Positions 1 to 10,330 of a stretch of DNA of 64,000 bases are shown here, piece after piece. The stretch comes from Strigamia acuminata (lineage: Eukaryota > Arthropoda > Chilopoda > Geophilomorpha > Linotaeniidae). The DNA lies in assembly GCA_949358305.1 (NCBI GenBank), contig OX442319.1, forward strand, positions 4,712,001 to 4,776,000. The letters run 5' to 3'. Positions within the stretch are counted from its first letter, which is position 1; each line of letters begins with the position of its first letter. The position numbers were made by a program, and so were the translations under genes. Under the pieces are notes generated by a model that saw nothing but the letters and a program-made list of their open reading frames with translations, had not been told where the DNA came from and did no database searches.

Positions 1-145
1 TGCTTGCTCTCGCAATATTATTTATTTATTTTTCTTGTTTTGATTTCAGGATAAGTGTTCATCTCGTGATAAATAAGCTTACAGTCGCTGCCAATCTGCC
101 ACTAACAAGTCACCTTCCAATTGTGTTACTTGAATACAATCCAAC

Positions 146-280
146 ATGAAGACAAAACGCAGGAATTTCTGTTGCAATCTGTGCGCTTATTCGGGTTTGT
201 TTTATTCACATTTGAAACAACACATGCTTCAACACACCGGTGAAAAGCCTTACAGATGTAATTTATGTAAATTTAATTAA
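146..280 (+). CDS. Short C2H2 zinc-finger fragment (44 aa)
   Basis: An ATG at 146 opens a 44-codon frame ending in TAA at 278-280. It encodes one complete classical finger (C-X2-C-X12-H-X3-H, starting CNLC), the standard linker TGEKPYRC, and only the first CxxC of a second finger. C2H2 proteins are usually multi-finger DNA-binding factors, so a protein with one and a half fingers is either a first exon whose partners lie elsewhere or a truncated copy. No donor is obvious before the stop. The finger itself is unambiguous; whether the gene is live is unknown. Confidence 0.5.
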   Translation: MKTKRRNFCCNLCAYSGLFYSHLKQHMLQHTGEKPYRCNLCKFN

Positions 281-398
281 TTTAGTTTAAAATTTACAGA
301 TATTCACTAAAAATTCCTTAAAAGAAATTAAAAACTTTGATAAAGTTTGTAGATATTTCTAAAGGCAATGGCTAATTCATGTCTTGGCTTGTAATTTT

Positions 399-720
399 AT
401 GTTTTTAAATCTAAATTCTCATGATTTTGATGTTTTTAAATCTAAATTCTCATGATTTTGATGTTTTTAAATCTAAATTCTCATGATTTTGATGTTTTTA
501 AATCTAAATTCTCATGATTTTGATGTTTTTAAATCTAAATTCTCATGATTTTGATGTTTTTAAATCTAAATTCTCATGATTTTGATGTTTTTAAATCTAA
601 ATTCTCATGATTTTGATGGTTTTAAATCTAAATTCTCATGATTTTGATGTTTTTAAATCTAAATTCTCATGATTTTGATGGTTTTAAATCTAAATTCTCA
701 TGATTTTAATGTTTTAAAAT
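399..720. repeat. 31-bp tandem repeat, about 10 copies
   Basis: A 31-bp unit beginning ATGTTTTTAAATCTAAATTC recurs head to tail at 399, 430, 461 and so on to about 709. Copies are nearly identical; a few carry GG for GT near the unit start, and the last copy is degenerate. This is a minisatellite with no spacers between copies. Confidence 0.9.
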
Positions 721-721
721 G

Positions 722-1849
722 GAGAGTGTTAATCATGACATCTGTTTATTAATAGGTGCTGACTAATAAGGAAAGATAGCAACTGGAAGAAGCAAAAAGG
801 TGGAATCAGGACTTCTCGCCATGGAAACAATTTTTGGGTAGACGTTATACAGGGTGTATCAGAATTCATGTTACACAGAAATAAGGGGTATAGAGGGGGA
901 TCAGGAGATCACATTTCCACTAATCAAAAATTCCAAAAAAAATTTCCCACTTTGTTACAACCCCAAAAACAATGGAAGATTTCAAATATCGTGTCACGCA
1001 TATCGCCCACATTTTCCAGGTTAAAGCGCAATTCTCAAATAAAAAGATACAAGCCTATCATTTTAATGTTAAAGAATCACAAAAAAACCCCAAAAATCCG
1101 GGAAAACTAAAATAAATCATTTATGTAAAAGATTAATTTCTTTAGATTATTTACCAAACTGTGCATTTGAACGTGTAGAGCATTTCTTGTAATAAACTTC
1201 TGCTGTTGGCTACCGATTGTGTCTTTTTATTTGAGAATTGTGCTTTAACCTGGCAAATGTGGGCGACATGCGTGACACGCGATATTTGAAATCTTCCATT
1301 GTTTTTAGGTTGTAACAAAATGGGAAATTTTTTTTGGAATTTTTGATTAGTGGAAACGTGATCTCCTGGTCCCTCTCTATACCCCCTATTTCTGTGTAAC
1401 ATAAATTCTGATACACCCTGTATAGAGTGTCATCAAAGGTTGAGACAGCTAATGTGGTCAACACCATTGTCCTACATTCTCGTGTGGACAAATCCCTCGA
1501 ATCAATCGAGATATGTCATGAATCAAATGACATCAGTCAGGTAACCAATCAATGTCACCGACATTTTCATAAGACAGTTCAAAAACGTGATGGTCGCTTT
1601 GAAGTTCACCGCCCTTGGATGGTGGAACAAAAGCTATTGGCAAGCAACTATCACATAGTCGAAAAACGGTTCTGGTCTCTAATCAAACGTTTGCAAAAAA
1701 ATCCAGCGCTTTTTGAGGCGTATGACCAGATCATAACAAAGCGGCCTAAAGAGGGAGTTGTAGAAATTGCCCCTGACCCAAAAAAGAAATGTGGCTATTA
1801 CTTACCACATCCGGCAGTGGTTAAAAAAGATCGTTCGACTACAAAAGTT
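722..1849 (+). pseudogene. BEL/Pao retrotransposon protease-RT fragment, interrupted by a MITE
   Basis: The + strand before 849 reads as the end of a BEL/Pao protease region: a LIGADY motif, then a GLLAMETIFG-like stretch just before the conserved GW. After the MITE at 850-1420 the frame resumes and gives the start of BEL/Pao RT: DGRFEVHRPW, a KRLQKNP stretch, then YYLPHPAVVK and STTK at about 1830. Stops are present (after GADY, and at the GW). The frame is then cut at 1849 by a full LTR element and resumes at 9063 in the same frame. This is an old, broken BEL/Pao copy that served as landing ground for two later insertions. Confidence 0.85.
850..1420. mobile_element. MITE with long terminal inverted repeats and TATA target duplication
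   Basis: The element starts CAGGGTGTATCAGAATTC and ends with its reverse complement. The inverted repeats extend roughly 150-180 bp (both contain the block around TTACACAGAAATA), leaving a short unique centre. TATA flanks both sides (846-849 and 1421-1424). The BEL/Pao frame continues across the site if one TATA is counted once, which supports a 4-bp duplication rather than TA. There is no transposase. The CAGGGTG ends resemble Tc1/mariner-like termini, so it is probably a non-autonomous element of that superfamily. Confidence 0.8.
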
Positions 1850-2472
1850 TGTGAGTGTTTGGACGGACGCCACGTGGTCGGGGGAGAGCCACGGGACGCT
1901 GGACACAACACACACGATAAATTACACTTCCGAAATACACAAGAGACACAAGTTTAGTTTAAGGTAAGCTTTATTATGTCTAGGGGTATGATGTGGTGTC
2001 TCTACAGTGCATTTCCCAATGCGATGGCTGAGAAACAGCCATCCCTAACAAGACCGCGTGGCACGGCGGCCATTGGCCGAATGACACGCGTGGTCTGAAT
2101 ACTGTTCGGCCGCGTCGTCGCTACGTTCACGGAGAACGTAGGACAGGCGCGGGGAACACGGACTATCAAGTCCCGGCGGGCGACAGAGTCGCCACGCCAA
2201 TCGGATTCGTCATGATTGCCAGTGTGGAAGAGCGATCGTAGAAGCGACCGTTCGCCACGCTGGTTGCAAGAGAACTCTCTAGGCCTTCTGCGGGGCCGAC
2301 CACTTCCGGAAGGGCACTTCCGGTTCCCAATTGGCGGAGCCAACGACCATCAGCTCCACCTGGCGCGGGGGACCGCGTCAGGTGCGCGCGAGAAACACAC
2401 GAGGTGCGCGAGAGCCGTGGAAGCGCCGTGTGTTGCAGGTAAGTGAACGGACTGATCGGGCAGCCGGTCACA
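1850..2472 (-). repeat. 3' LTR of the nested element
   Basis: This 623-bp repeat matches 8440-9062 with no difference that I could find by reading line against line. Its ends are TG...CA. It is much more GC-rich than its surroundings, and open frames inside it are duplicated by the repeat and are not genes. Confidence 0.92.
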
Positions 2473-2484
2473 TCTCCCCCCCCT
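2473..2484 (-). other. Polypurine tract of the nested element
   Basis: On the minus strand AGGGGGGGGAGA sits directly before the LTR TGTGA start. This is the expected plus-strand primer position and it fixes the element orientation as minus. Confidence 0.7.
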
Positions 2485-4244
2485 AAAAAGGTAAGTACTG
2501 AGAGGGGTACCTCAACACAATCACGAAAGTGGTTGTTTGAAATTTAATTTCTAATTATAAACTAATCATTACTTTTCTTTTTTACAGATAAACAGATGAC
2601 CTTAATGCGGATGAGCTGATACAGCTAGAGCGCGGATCACCAGTGGGTAACAATGGGAAATAACACCGATAAAAACAACGCACACTTACCCCCAGGATGA
2701 AGAGAAAAACTACAATTTGATACTATGAAAAATTAATTTGTAAAACACTTGTAATAAATTTGTAACATGAATAAAACACTTTGAAATTTAAATCTGACAA
2801 CTTGTAATTATTTAAGCAATTTTAACATTAAATGGTAAGTAAAAACACTTTTAAATACTTAGATTCGAATAAAAGTTAGGACTATTACTATTAAAATACT
2901 ATTGTGACAGAAAAAACATTTAAAAAATGTAAAAAACAATCAGTTTTGGCACTATAAAGGCAATAACAAAGCCTGGCCGCATCTTGAAACGATTCTATGG
3001 TTGAAGACGATGGACGAACTGTCGTGTTGGTAACTCGTCGTCGTCCTCGCGTTCCTCTTTCTTTTCCACGGGTGGCAATTTCGAGTCTTGGCCGGTTAGA
3101 CAGCACAGATCCTTGGTCGGTGTCGCGACGGCGACTTTGGCTGCGTCTGTACTGTTGACGAAAGCTGGAACTGTGTCGAGATACTGCTGGAACTCCCGTC
3201 GGTCGTTCGTCGAAAATCGGCGACATTGCGACGGTTGGGGGCTGTTGTCAACTTGGCGCTTATAAAGCGGTTGCAGAGCAGCCGGACATATAACAACTTC
3301 ATTCGAAACTCTAGTTTTGGCCGAAGTCATTATCAGTGGTGGCGAAGTATCTAGTCGTTTCAGCCACGGCCCCACTCGAACTTTGGGGAATTATCCGCCG
3401 GTGTTGAGCGTGTAGCGGCCGCGACGGCTTTTGCATTTGATGCAGTTGCTGTCGTTTGTGTGCAGCCACTCTTTCTGATCCGCATTGGCTACGGAGTTAA
3501 TTTCTCTCTGCGGCCAAGTTGGATCTTAATTTTTCACCTTTAATCCGCATATCCGAGAGGTTTTGTGAGATTTGATCTCGTTGTCTCTTTGGTTTTGCAG
3601 TCGGTGGCTTGGCGTTCGCATTTGATGCGTTTGCTGCCGTTCCGCGTCGTTCTGCGCGTGATCGCACGTGCATCTCATCTATGGAACGATTGTGCTCTGG
3701 GATCGGGAGACCGGGGGCAGTCATAAATTGGGCGAACCATGGTTTTAACGGCGCGTGCCGCTCCATGAATCCGTCTCCTAGGCAGTTTTGACATGGAGTG
3801 TACGACTGATTGGGCAAGACGAAGATTCGACAAGCAACTTGTGTTCGATTGAAAGAATTTTCCACTCTAACGTTGTTTTAAATCAACAAACTTTGAAGCA
3901 AAAACGAGTGAATACGACAAGTGCAAGTTGGAAAAGAAACAATTCGGGTTTGTACGATGGATGAATGATCCAAACTGTCGCTTCGTTCTTGCAAGAATGA
4001 ACAATTGTTGCAATCGCACTGGTTAAATACTGTTGAAAATGTTTCAAGTTTTCTCAGAAATCAGAGGTGTCTTTGAATTCAGAGTTTGGTTTTGGAATTT
4101 CCAAAGGTTTCACTGGTATTGGCAACATGGTTGCGGTACCAGCGTCCGTAGGTCGCACTGGAGGTGGCAACATTGTTGCTGTTCCGGTGTTTTTCAGGTC
4201 GGTCCTCAAAGGACTTCTTCTTGTTCCCCATTTGGAATGGGCTA
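2485..4244 (-). other. Decayed 3' half of nested element; no recognised gene
   Basis: Minus-strand open stretches exist at 2995-3375 (126 codons) and 3497-3865 (122 codons), the latter Lys/Arg/Ala-rich toward its end with a CQNC motif. I recognise no domain in either. They may be remnants of the region after integrase in the parental element. 2485-2990 is AT-rich with nothing visible. Confidence 0.4.
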
Positions 4245-4475
4245 TCAAGCCATCTCTTCAGAGGAAATGAATCTTTTAAGTGTTACAAGGGTATAACCGT
4301 TTGTATTGGTCACTTTAGTGATTATGCATGGATTTTTGAAATGGTCTTCGAGAGACGAAGCTAATGGTATAGCTATTTCTCTCAAGGGATGGATTTTTAG
4401 TAAAACTAAATTTCCAATTTCAATTTCAGATTTTTTTAGCTTATGGTCTGAAATTGTCAAATCACAGCTAAACAT
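4245..4475 (-). pseudogene. Integrase C-terminal fragment (Gypsy-type)
   Basis: The minus-strand frame contains GNLVLLKIHPL followed about 20 residues later by DHFKNPCIITKV and a TLVTLKRF end. This matches the GPY/F-like C-terminal module of Gypsy integrases (G-x-LVLL ... FxGPYxI ... Y.L). No catalytic DDE core or zinc module is present upstream. The piece lies 3' of the gag remnant in element orientation, consistent with a large internal pol deletion. Confidence 0.5.
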
Positions 4476-4744
4476 TCCATACTAGCGTTCTGGTAATAAA
4501 AACAAACTGGTTTTACAACAAAACACCTTGGTCTGTCACTCGCAAAAAGGACAGCTCCGAGCCCGTCGCCACATTGCATTTGTAAGGATGACAAAGTTGC
4601 GAGCGAAATCCGGCGCAGGCAGCGTCATTCCTTCTGCGAGTTGGTTCTCAAATTCCCGAATGCAATTTTGCATTCTTCTGACCACTGCCATTTTAACATA
4701 CTTCTCAAATCGAAAAAACTGTTTTTTGAGTGGTACTCAGTTTT

Positions 4745-5390
4745 GATCACAAATGTGGCCTTTATTGCATTGGCAGTTCTTCACCTCGTGAGGGTATTCC
4801 CTTTGAAAAGTGTCCGCCACCGCAGTTCCAACAAACACCAGTTCTTGGTTTCGTCGGTTTGGCAGCTTTTGGTATTGTTACTAATTGCTGAGATTTTTTA
4901 TTATTGGTCGTCGAGCTAGGAGTAACAGATTTTGTTTTTCGTGTCTTGATGACCGCTGTATTACCGGTTGGTGGTCCAATTGCATCATTTGATGCTGTGG
5001 CGATCACTACCGGTGGAATTGGAATTGTGGCTTGGGCCAGTAACATAATCTGACCTGCAGCAACAATGCCTTCTACGACAGTTTTTTGTTGGGCCAACAG
5101 GTCCATCAAAGCAGCAATTTTCATTTTTGAAGACTGTTCAGAAATGGCTGGTTGATCAAAACGATTGTTTAGATCGATTTTTGCAGCTTGGTAACTTGAA
5201 AGTTGGAAACAAACACTATTTGCTCTGTCTTCTAACCGTGCAAGGCGGTTTGTCACTTTTAAAAGTGCTTTTCCCCCATCGCGTAGGCGTTTTTAATCGC
5301 GTGATCAAGATTTTAAGTGCAGCGCACGTGGCTTCAAGCATGGCTTGCTGTACTTTATTTGTTCCATCTTTCGGTGGTGACATATTTGTT
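4745..5390 (-). pseudogene. Gag remnant with broken zinc knuckle
   Basis: On the minus strand a start near 5388 (MSPPKDGTNK) leads, through a frameshift around 5255, to a 160-codon stretch with coiled-coil-like character and a Lys/Pro-rich region. It ends in CWNCGGGHFSK, the first half of a CCHC knuckle. A further frameshift then separates it from a second Cys/His cluster (CQCNKGHIC). Gag proteins coat retroelement RNA through such knuckles. At least two frame breaks make this copy non-functional. Confidence 0.55.
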
Positions 5391-5817
5391 GTTTATTTAA
5401 ACAATCAGTGCCAGTCGTAAGATCAAAAAGGATGGTGTATTTGTTCAAGTCTGTAGAATTTGGACTCTGTAACTCGTTCAATAAATGACAAAATAAAATA
5501 TTTACTTGCTGGAAAATCCCAAATGTCTCTAGCACTTCTTTGTAACTGGTAATCACTGGAAATGTCAAAAACAGGACCACAGTTTGCAAAAACGGACAAA
5601 GGAGATTAATCAACACCCAACTAGAATCCATTAGATTGTGCTTGGTGTAGGCACTCATGGGAGAGGGATTAGTGATGTCACTTCCCCCCCCATGTCTCCC
5701 ATTGTAATGTGATTTGAATTAATTTTTTGGAAATCAATTCCCAGATTTCCCAGATTGTCGGAATCTTTTGAAAATCAAACTTTTCCCCGAAAAATCTGTG
5801 AATACCACATGTTTTTC

Positions 5818-5848
<31 letters not shown>

Positions 5849-6640
5849 GGGTCGCCATCTTGGGTTTTTATGAAAAAAAAATAAAGAATTCGACCAAACA
5901 AATGCCAAAAATTTCTCCATTCTTGAAGACAAAGTAACAATTTTCTGAAAGCAAATAGAAATTTGTTTGGAACTAGAAGTTCTGAACCAGATCAAAATGG
6001 TCTGATTCCACAAAAACATGACTTTTGTGCTTTAAAAAAGCACGAAATCGTGTCTGTAGAACTTCGAAATTTCCAAACCAGAGATATGACACATGGTTTC
6101 AAGCATAGCCTGAATCAGCGTCGTTTGTTTGTTCAGAGAAACATATTGTTGAATCCCCTGCTTGAAAAAATCGAAAGACGTTAAGTCTGAATCAATCGTA
6201 ATCGACTTGGATGACTGTATGTAATAACTGTTTGCTTGCGAATTCTGCGTGGTATTGAATGTATCAAACAGCAGAATCGTAGCAAATGAAAAATAGACAA
6301 GGTGGATTGAGATCAAGTCATTGGGATAAAATCTCCAGATCTTTTCAAGGAATTAGAAATTTGAAATTCCTGTTTTCCTTCATGTTTCAAAATCTCCTCC
6401 TGTTTTTCTATTGTTTTCAGGCCGCCATCTTGGATTTTTATGAAAAAAATAAAGATTTTGACCGTTTAATGACTAAATTTCCACATTTCTGCAGAAAAAA
6501 CAACATTTTGAAAAGCAATAGTGACCTTTGTTTGGAACTAGAAGTTCTGAACCAGATCAAAATGGTCTGATTCCATGAAAACATGACTTTTGTGCTAATA
6601 AAAGCACGAAATCATGTCCATAGAACTTCGAATCTTTTCA
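5391..6640. repeat. Two diverged direct repeats inside the nested element
   Basis: About 5750-6065 and 6340-6633 share a series of blocks in the same order. These are a CGCCATCTTGG(G/A)TTTTTATG stretch, then GAACTAGAAGTTCTGAACC, then a run through to GAACTTCGAA. They are spaced about 570 bp apart. The first copy contains a 28-T run (5821-5848). No coding potential is convincing. The repeats point to internal duplication of non-coding filler. Confidence 0.6.
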
Positions 6641-8418
6641 AACAAAGTTTTTTATCGTCGCAAGCAACAATAAAAGCTAACCGCACAAGTGCGTAGTCAA
6701 AAATTGATTCTTGTCGCACAGCAACGTTAATCAAAGGAAGAAAGACAAGAAAAAAGAAAAAAAGGAATAAATAAAATACTGGGTGGTTTTTTATATAAGA
6801 AAAAAAACACACTCAAAAAATTACTATTTCTTTAGCAGAAGATGCAGATGTGCACGGGGATGTTGTTAATCTCTCCTTCTGCCCCAAGAGATCAGCGCAA
6901 CTGCGCCCGCTCGTACCTTTTACGGAAACCTTCACCTCAGTTTGCACGAGGCTGCCTTCTCGACAGAAACGTGCCCACACTGGGATGTCTGCACATCCCA
7001 ATGAAGTGGTGTTTTTTGTGGAACAATCAGATGCACTTAAAAAGTGAGGAAGGCAATGCACCTCCTGTTCCTAGTTGCTTTGGGTCCCACCCTTCAGCTG
7101 CCATCTCGAAGCCATATCACCCTCCATTTGGTGCTGTATACCGCCCGGTCATGCGGATTACATGTATCATACCGTCAGGAAAACCTAATAATCCTAAAGT
7201 GACCATGCATCCTACTGTCAGGTGTGGTGTCCCAAAGAACCATGAAAATCATAGATAGGGAAGTAAAAAATTGAAGAGAAAGAGAAAAAACAGAAAGATG
7301 TTTTAAATAATAAACTCCCAAGAGTGTCAAGATTGCCTAAAACTGTGGTTCAAGCACAGTCCTCGCACAAACTGAAACAACTCCTGGAAATCAAAAAGGT
7401 GAATATAATTCAGGAAAATAAAGTTACAGGCTGGATTCCCAGTCTTTTTTCAAAGCTGGTAGCCACCTGAACGCACAGATATCGTTCCTACGCCCTAACG
7501 AACTCTCTGCACCATTTGAGCACTTCACCATCGGTATCCCCGTACCTCCGGCAGCTCGCCCCGCTATCCGGGTCCCAATCTCCACAGTTCTTGGGTTGTA
7601 TATATCAACTTGCAACTGCTTCTGACCAGTACACGGGACAGGGTAGGATAATGATCCATGTGAACCTGGTATCGAGCACCTCGAGCAGCCACGGACGATT
7701 CATAGCTGATAAATCGCCACAGCAACTTTTCTGCCAGTTATCCTAATGCTTGCTAGCACCTCGCTGCTATTAAGATCAAATTTTTAATAAACCCCATTCA
7801 TTGCAAGTGAATGTTTCCATAGGCCAACTTCCCTGTAATAGCAACCTGGTTTGACGCCGACTAAAAGTCCGTACAAAAAAATTGGTGTCACCCAAAGCTC
7901 AGTTCACATCGACTCCTCGCCCGGCCCATAATGGAACTGGGTATTGCAGCGTGGTAATTGGATTATGCCAGTCTTTCCCCCGTGGGATTTTGGTTTGCTG
8001 GTGGCCGCCAGCGCGCCTCCTCCTCGAATCGGGTTCAAACCGCTGCAGACTGTTCCACTATTTTACTTGGGCTACGCACCAAGAAATAGAAAATAATAAG
8101 AAGATTTGGAATTTTATTCCTCTCCCAACCACTCAGTTTTTTAGGCTGAGCTAGAAAAGAATAGAAGACCGTTGGACAGTGTGGCCAATGTAAGTCCCTG
8201 CTTGCCATTACCCAGGCAAGCTGGACATGCACAGCCACAAATTTTGTCAAGTTAGGGTCCAAAATCAGCGATTTGCGGCCGTTTTCGCCTGCTGATTCCC
8301 TATCACAACCATGTTCAAGAAATTTCCCCCTCTGTTGAAAAGAAAAGCTCTTTTTCTAAACAATACTGTGTATAACACAATCAGTGAATAGAAAAAAAAT
8401 TTCGCGAGAGAGTTCAAC
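6641..8418. other. Non-coding filler of the nested element
   Basis: This is a moderately GC-rich stretch with scattered open frames up to 138 codons, none resembling a known domain on either strand. By position it is the 5' internal region (leader and gag area) of the minus-strand element. I see nothing further to annotate. Confidence 0.4.
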
Positions 8419-8435
8419 AATCCTGGACGGGCCCA
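8419..8435 (-). other. Candidate primer-binding site (tRNA-Pro-like)
   Basis: Read on the minus strand, TGGGCCCGTCCAGGATT begins four bases inside the 5' LTR. It starts with the obligatory TGG and resembles the proline-tRNA site used by some retroviruses (TGG...CGTCC.GGATT), with mismatches. Its position is right; the tRNA assignment is tentative. Confidence 0.45.
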
Positions 8436-8439
8436 CAAT

Positions 8440-9062
8440 TGTGAGTGTTTGGACGGACGCCACGTGGTCGGGGGAGAGCCACGGGACGCTGGACACAACA
8501 CACACGATAAATTACACTTCCGAAATACACAAGAGACACAAGTTTAGTTTAAGGTAAGCTTTATTATGTCTAGGGGTATGATGTGGTGTCTCTACAGTGC
8601 ATTTCCCAATGCGATGGCTGAGAAACAGCCATCCCTAACAAGACCGCGTGGCACGGCGGCCATTGGCCGAATGACACGCGTGGTCTGAATACTGTTCGGC
8701 CGCGTCGTCGCTACGTTCACGGAGAACGTAGGACAGGCGCGGGGAACACGGACTATCAAGTCCCGGCGGGCGACAGAGTCGCCACGCCAATCGGATTCGT
8801 CATGATTGCCAGTGTGGAAGAGCGATCGTAGAAGCGACCGTTCGCCACGCTGGTTGCAAGAGAACTCTCTAGGCCTTCTGCGGGGCCGACCACTTCCGGA
8901 AGGGCACTTCCGGTTCCCAATTGGCGGAGCCAACGACCATCAGCTCCACCTGGCGCGGGGGACCGCGTCAGGTGCGCGCGAGAAACACACGAGGTGCGCG
9001 AGAGCCGTGGAAGCGCCGTGTGTTGCAGGTAAGTGAACGGACTGATCGGGCAGCCGGTCACA
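8440..9062 (-). repeat. 5' LTR of the nested element
   Basis: Direct repeat of 1850-2472, bounded TG...CA and followed by the AGTT duplication at 9063-9066. In the minus orientation this is the promoter-bearing LTR. Confidence 0.92.
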
Positions 9063-9175
9063 AGTTCGCATAGTCTACGATGCTTCCTCAAAGGGAAACC
9101 ACGAATTGTCACTTAATGATCGTTTGGACAAGGGACCCAATTTACTGCCAAATCTGTGGAAACAGTTAGTCAAGT
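9063..9175 (+). pseudogene. Continuation of the BEL/Pao RT after the nested insertion
   Basis: Immediately after AGTT the frame reads VRIVYDASSKGN and then LSLNDRLDKGPNLLP, the canonical BEL/Pao RT block that follows STTK. It is in frame with the sequence ending at 1849. The reading ends at a TAG near 9175. This confirms that 1850-9062 is an insertion into one BEL/Pao copy. Confidence 0.85.
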
Positions 9176-9626
9176 AGTGCCATCTGTTGTTAATTATTTT
9201 ATTTCATTACCCATAATGCTTTGTATCACATCATATTCTGTTGTCATCCATCTTTATTAAACCTAAGTTATCAGTTTGCTGTGGATTATTAATTACCCAC
9301 ATCTTACATGGCGCAGTCAAAGTGAAAAAGGACTCCTTTTTGATGATTTCTGCATGTGCCACCACTGGATCATTGTGGAAGACTCCTTTTTTGAAGTTGT
9401 GCAAGATTTCCAACCTAACGTGTGTGTGTGTGTGTTTCGGCCATAACAATCCAGTGCTGTGAGTGCCAGAAAAGGAATTTTAACAAACATCAGTGATTAT
9501 TTGTGAGTTAATAATAGTCAGTAACTGTATTTTGTTGAGGTTTGGATTTTGTTTGTTGCTCAATAAGCCTGTTTTATTGCCAAAATAACACTAAAATTCA
9601 AGACTTCAAGATTGACTGGAACCAAA
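9176..9626 (+). other. Leader/LTR-like region before SAP-gag; GT microsatellite
   Basis: No gene. A TG repeat lies at 9421-9436. The stretch precedes the gag ATG at 9627 and probably includes the LTR and leader of that Gypsy element, but no second LTR copy occurs in the window to define its ends. Confidence 0.35.
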
Positions 9627-10326
9627 ATGGCCGCCGTGGATTCTACTGATGAAGCCATTTTAAACAAGCTGAATGCTACAGCGCTCAAGGAGGAATTACG
9701 GTTCCGAAGGCTGCCACAAGCTGGCGCCAAATCTGACTTAGTACATAGACTGGCTGAGGATAATGCTGCCCTCGATGACAAGGGAACTCACCAGCTTTTA
9801 ATTGCTGCAAGAGAAGAATTTGAGAAATCTTTGGTTGAAATGGAGGATTTAAAGCAAAAAATTAATACCTTATCTCTTTCATCTACAGTTGCATCACCAT
9901 CAGTTTCCACTAACAAGTCAGGACGCATTGCTTGGCGTTTTGCAGCAGATTGCCACCACTCAGAGTACAATGGCGACCAAGATAACTGCTACACCTCCAG
10001 CATTTCAAGTATTTTCTACCAATGACACAGCTGGTGCAATACCAATGTTTAGTGGAGCAGCTACAGAGAATGCTACAGAATGGATTTCAGAAGTTAACAG
10101 AATTGCTGAACATGCTGTTTGGAGTGCTTCATTGAAACTTCTTAATGCCATCACACGTCTCAGCGATTCTGCATCAAACTGGCACAAAGTATCAGGCTGT
10201 AAGTGCAAACCCTGGGACGAATGGAGTGTCGCACTAATGAACAGATTTTGTTTTAAGCTGTCACTTGCCGAGTTTGTTGCGTTTCAAGCTAAAAGACAAT
10301 TACGCGGTAATGAATCCATCGTTGAA
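9627..10326 (+). pseudogene. Gypsy gag, N-terminal part with SAP-like domain
   Basis: The start ATGGCCGCCGTGG at 9627 has good Kozak context. Residues about 8-45 (ILNKLNATALKEELRFRRLP, then GAKSDLVHRL) match the helix-turn-helix SAP pattern known from chromatin-binding proteins. A coiled-coil-like Glu/Lys stretch follows. A frame change around 9915-9925 then leads into the capsid-like part (PMFSGAATENATEWISEV, later WHKVSG and FVAFQAKRQLRGNESIVEY). The frame is cut at 10330 by a MITE and resumes at about 11556. A SAP module in gag could tether the particle or preintegration complex to chromatin; that is inference. Confidence 0.72.
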
Positions 10327-10330
10327 TATA

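Larger units (their letters stand above)
1850..9062 (-). mobile_element. Nested LTR retroelement with identical-looking LTRs and gutted interior
   Basis: Two 623-bp direct repeats (1850-2472 and 8440-9062), each starting TGTGA and ending TCACA on either strand, bound a 5.97-kb interior. Both flanks carry AGTT (1846-1849 and 9063-9066), a 4-bp target duplication. The orientation is minus: a purine tract (AGGGGGGGGAGA on the minus strand) abuts the LTR at 2473, and a TGG-starting primer site lies just inside the other LTR. Only scraps of gag (about 4.7-5.4 kb) and an integrase C-terminus (about 4.3 kb) are visible, with no RT. Near-identical LTRs on a non-coding interior imply recent mobilisation in trans by an autonomous relative. 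Confidence 0.88.

Noticed and set aside
399..720. Regular 31-bp direct repeats, CRISPR-like spacing
   Set aside because: Units are contiguous with no spacers, and the context is eukaryotic; a minisatellite.
2002..2471. Open frames of 76-113 codons in the 623-bp LTR, repeated at 8592-9112
   Set aside because: They recur only because the LTR is duplicated, have no domain, and run on both strands in GC-rich sequence.
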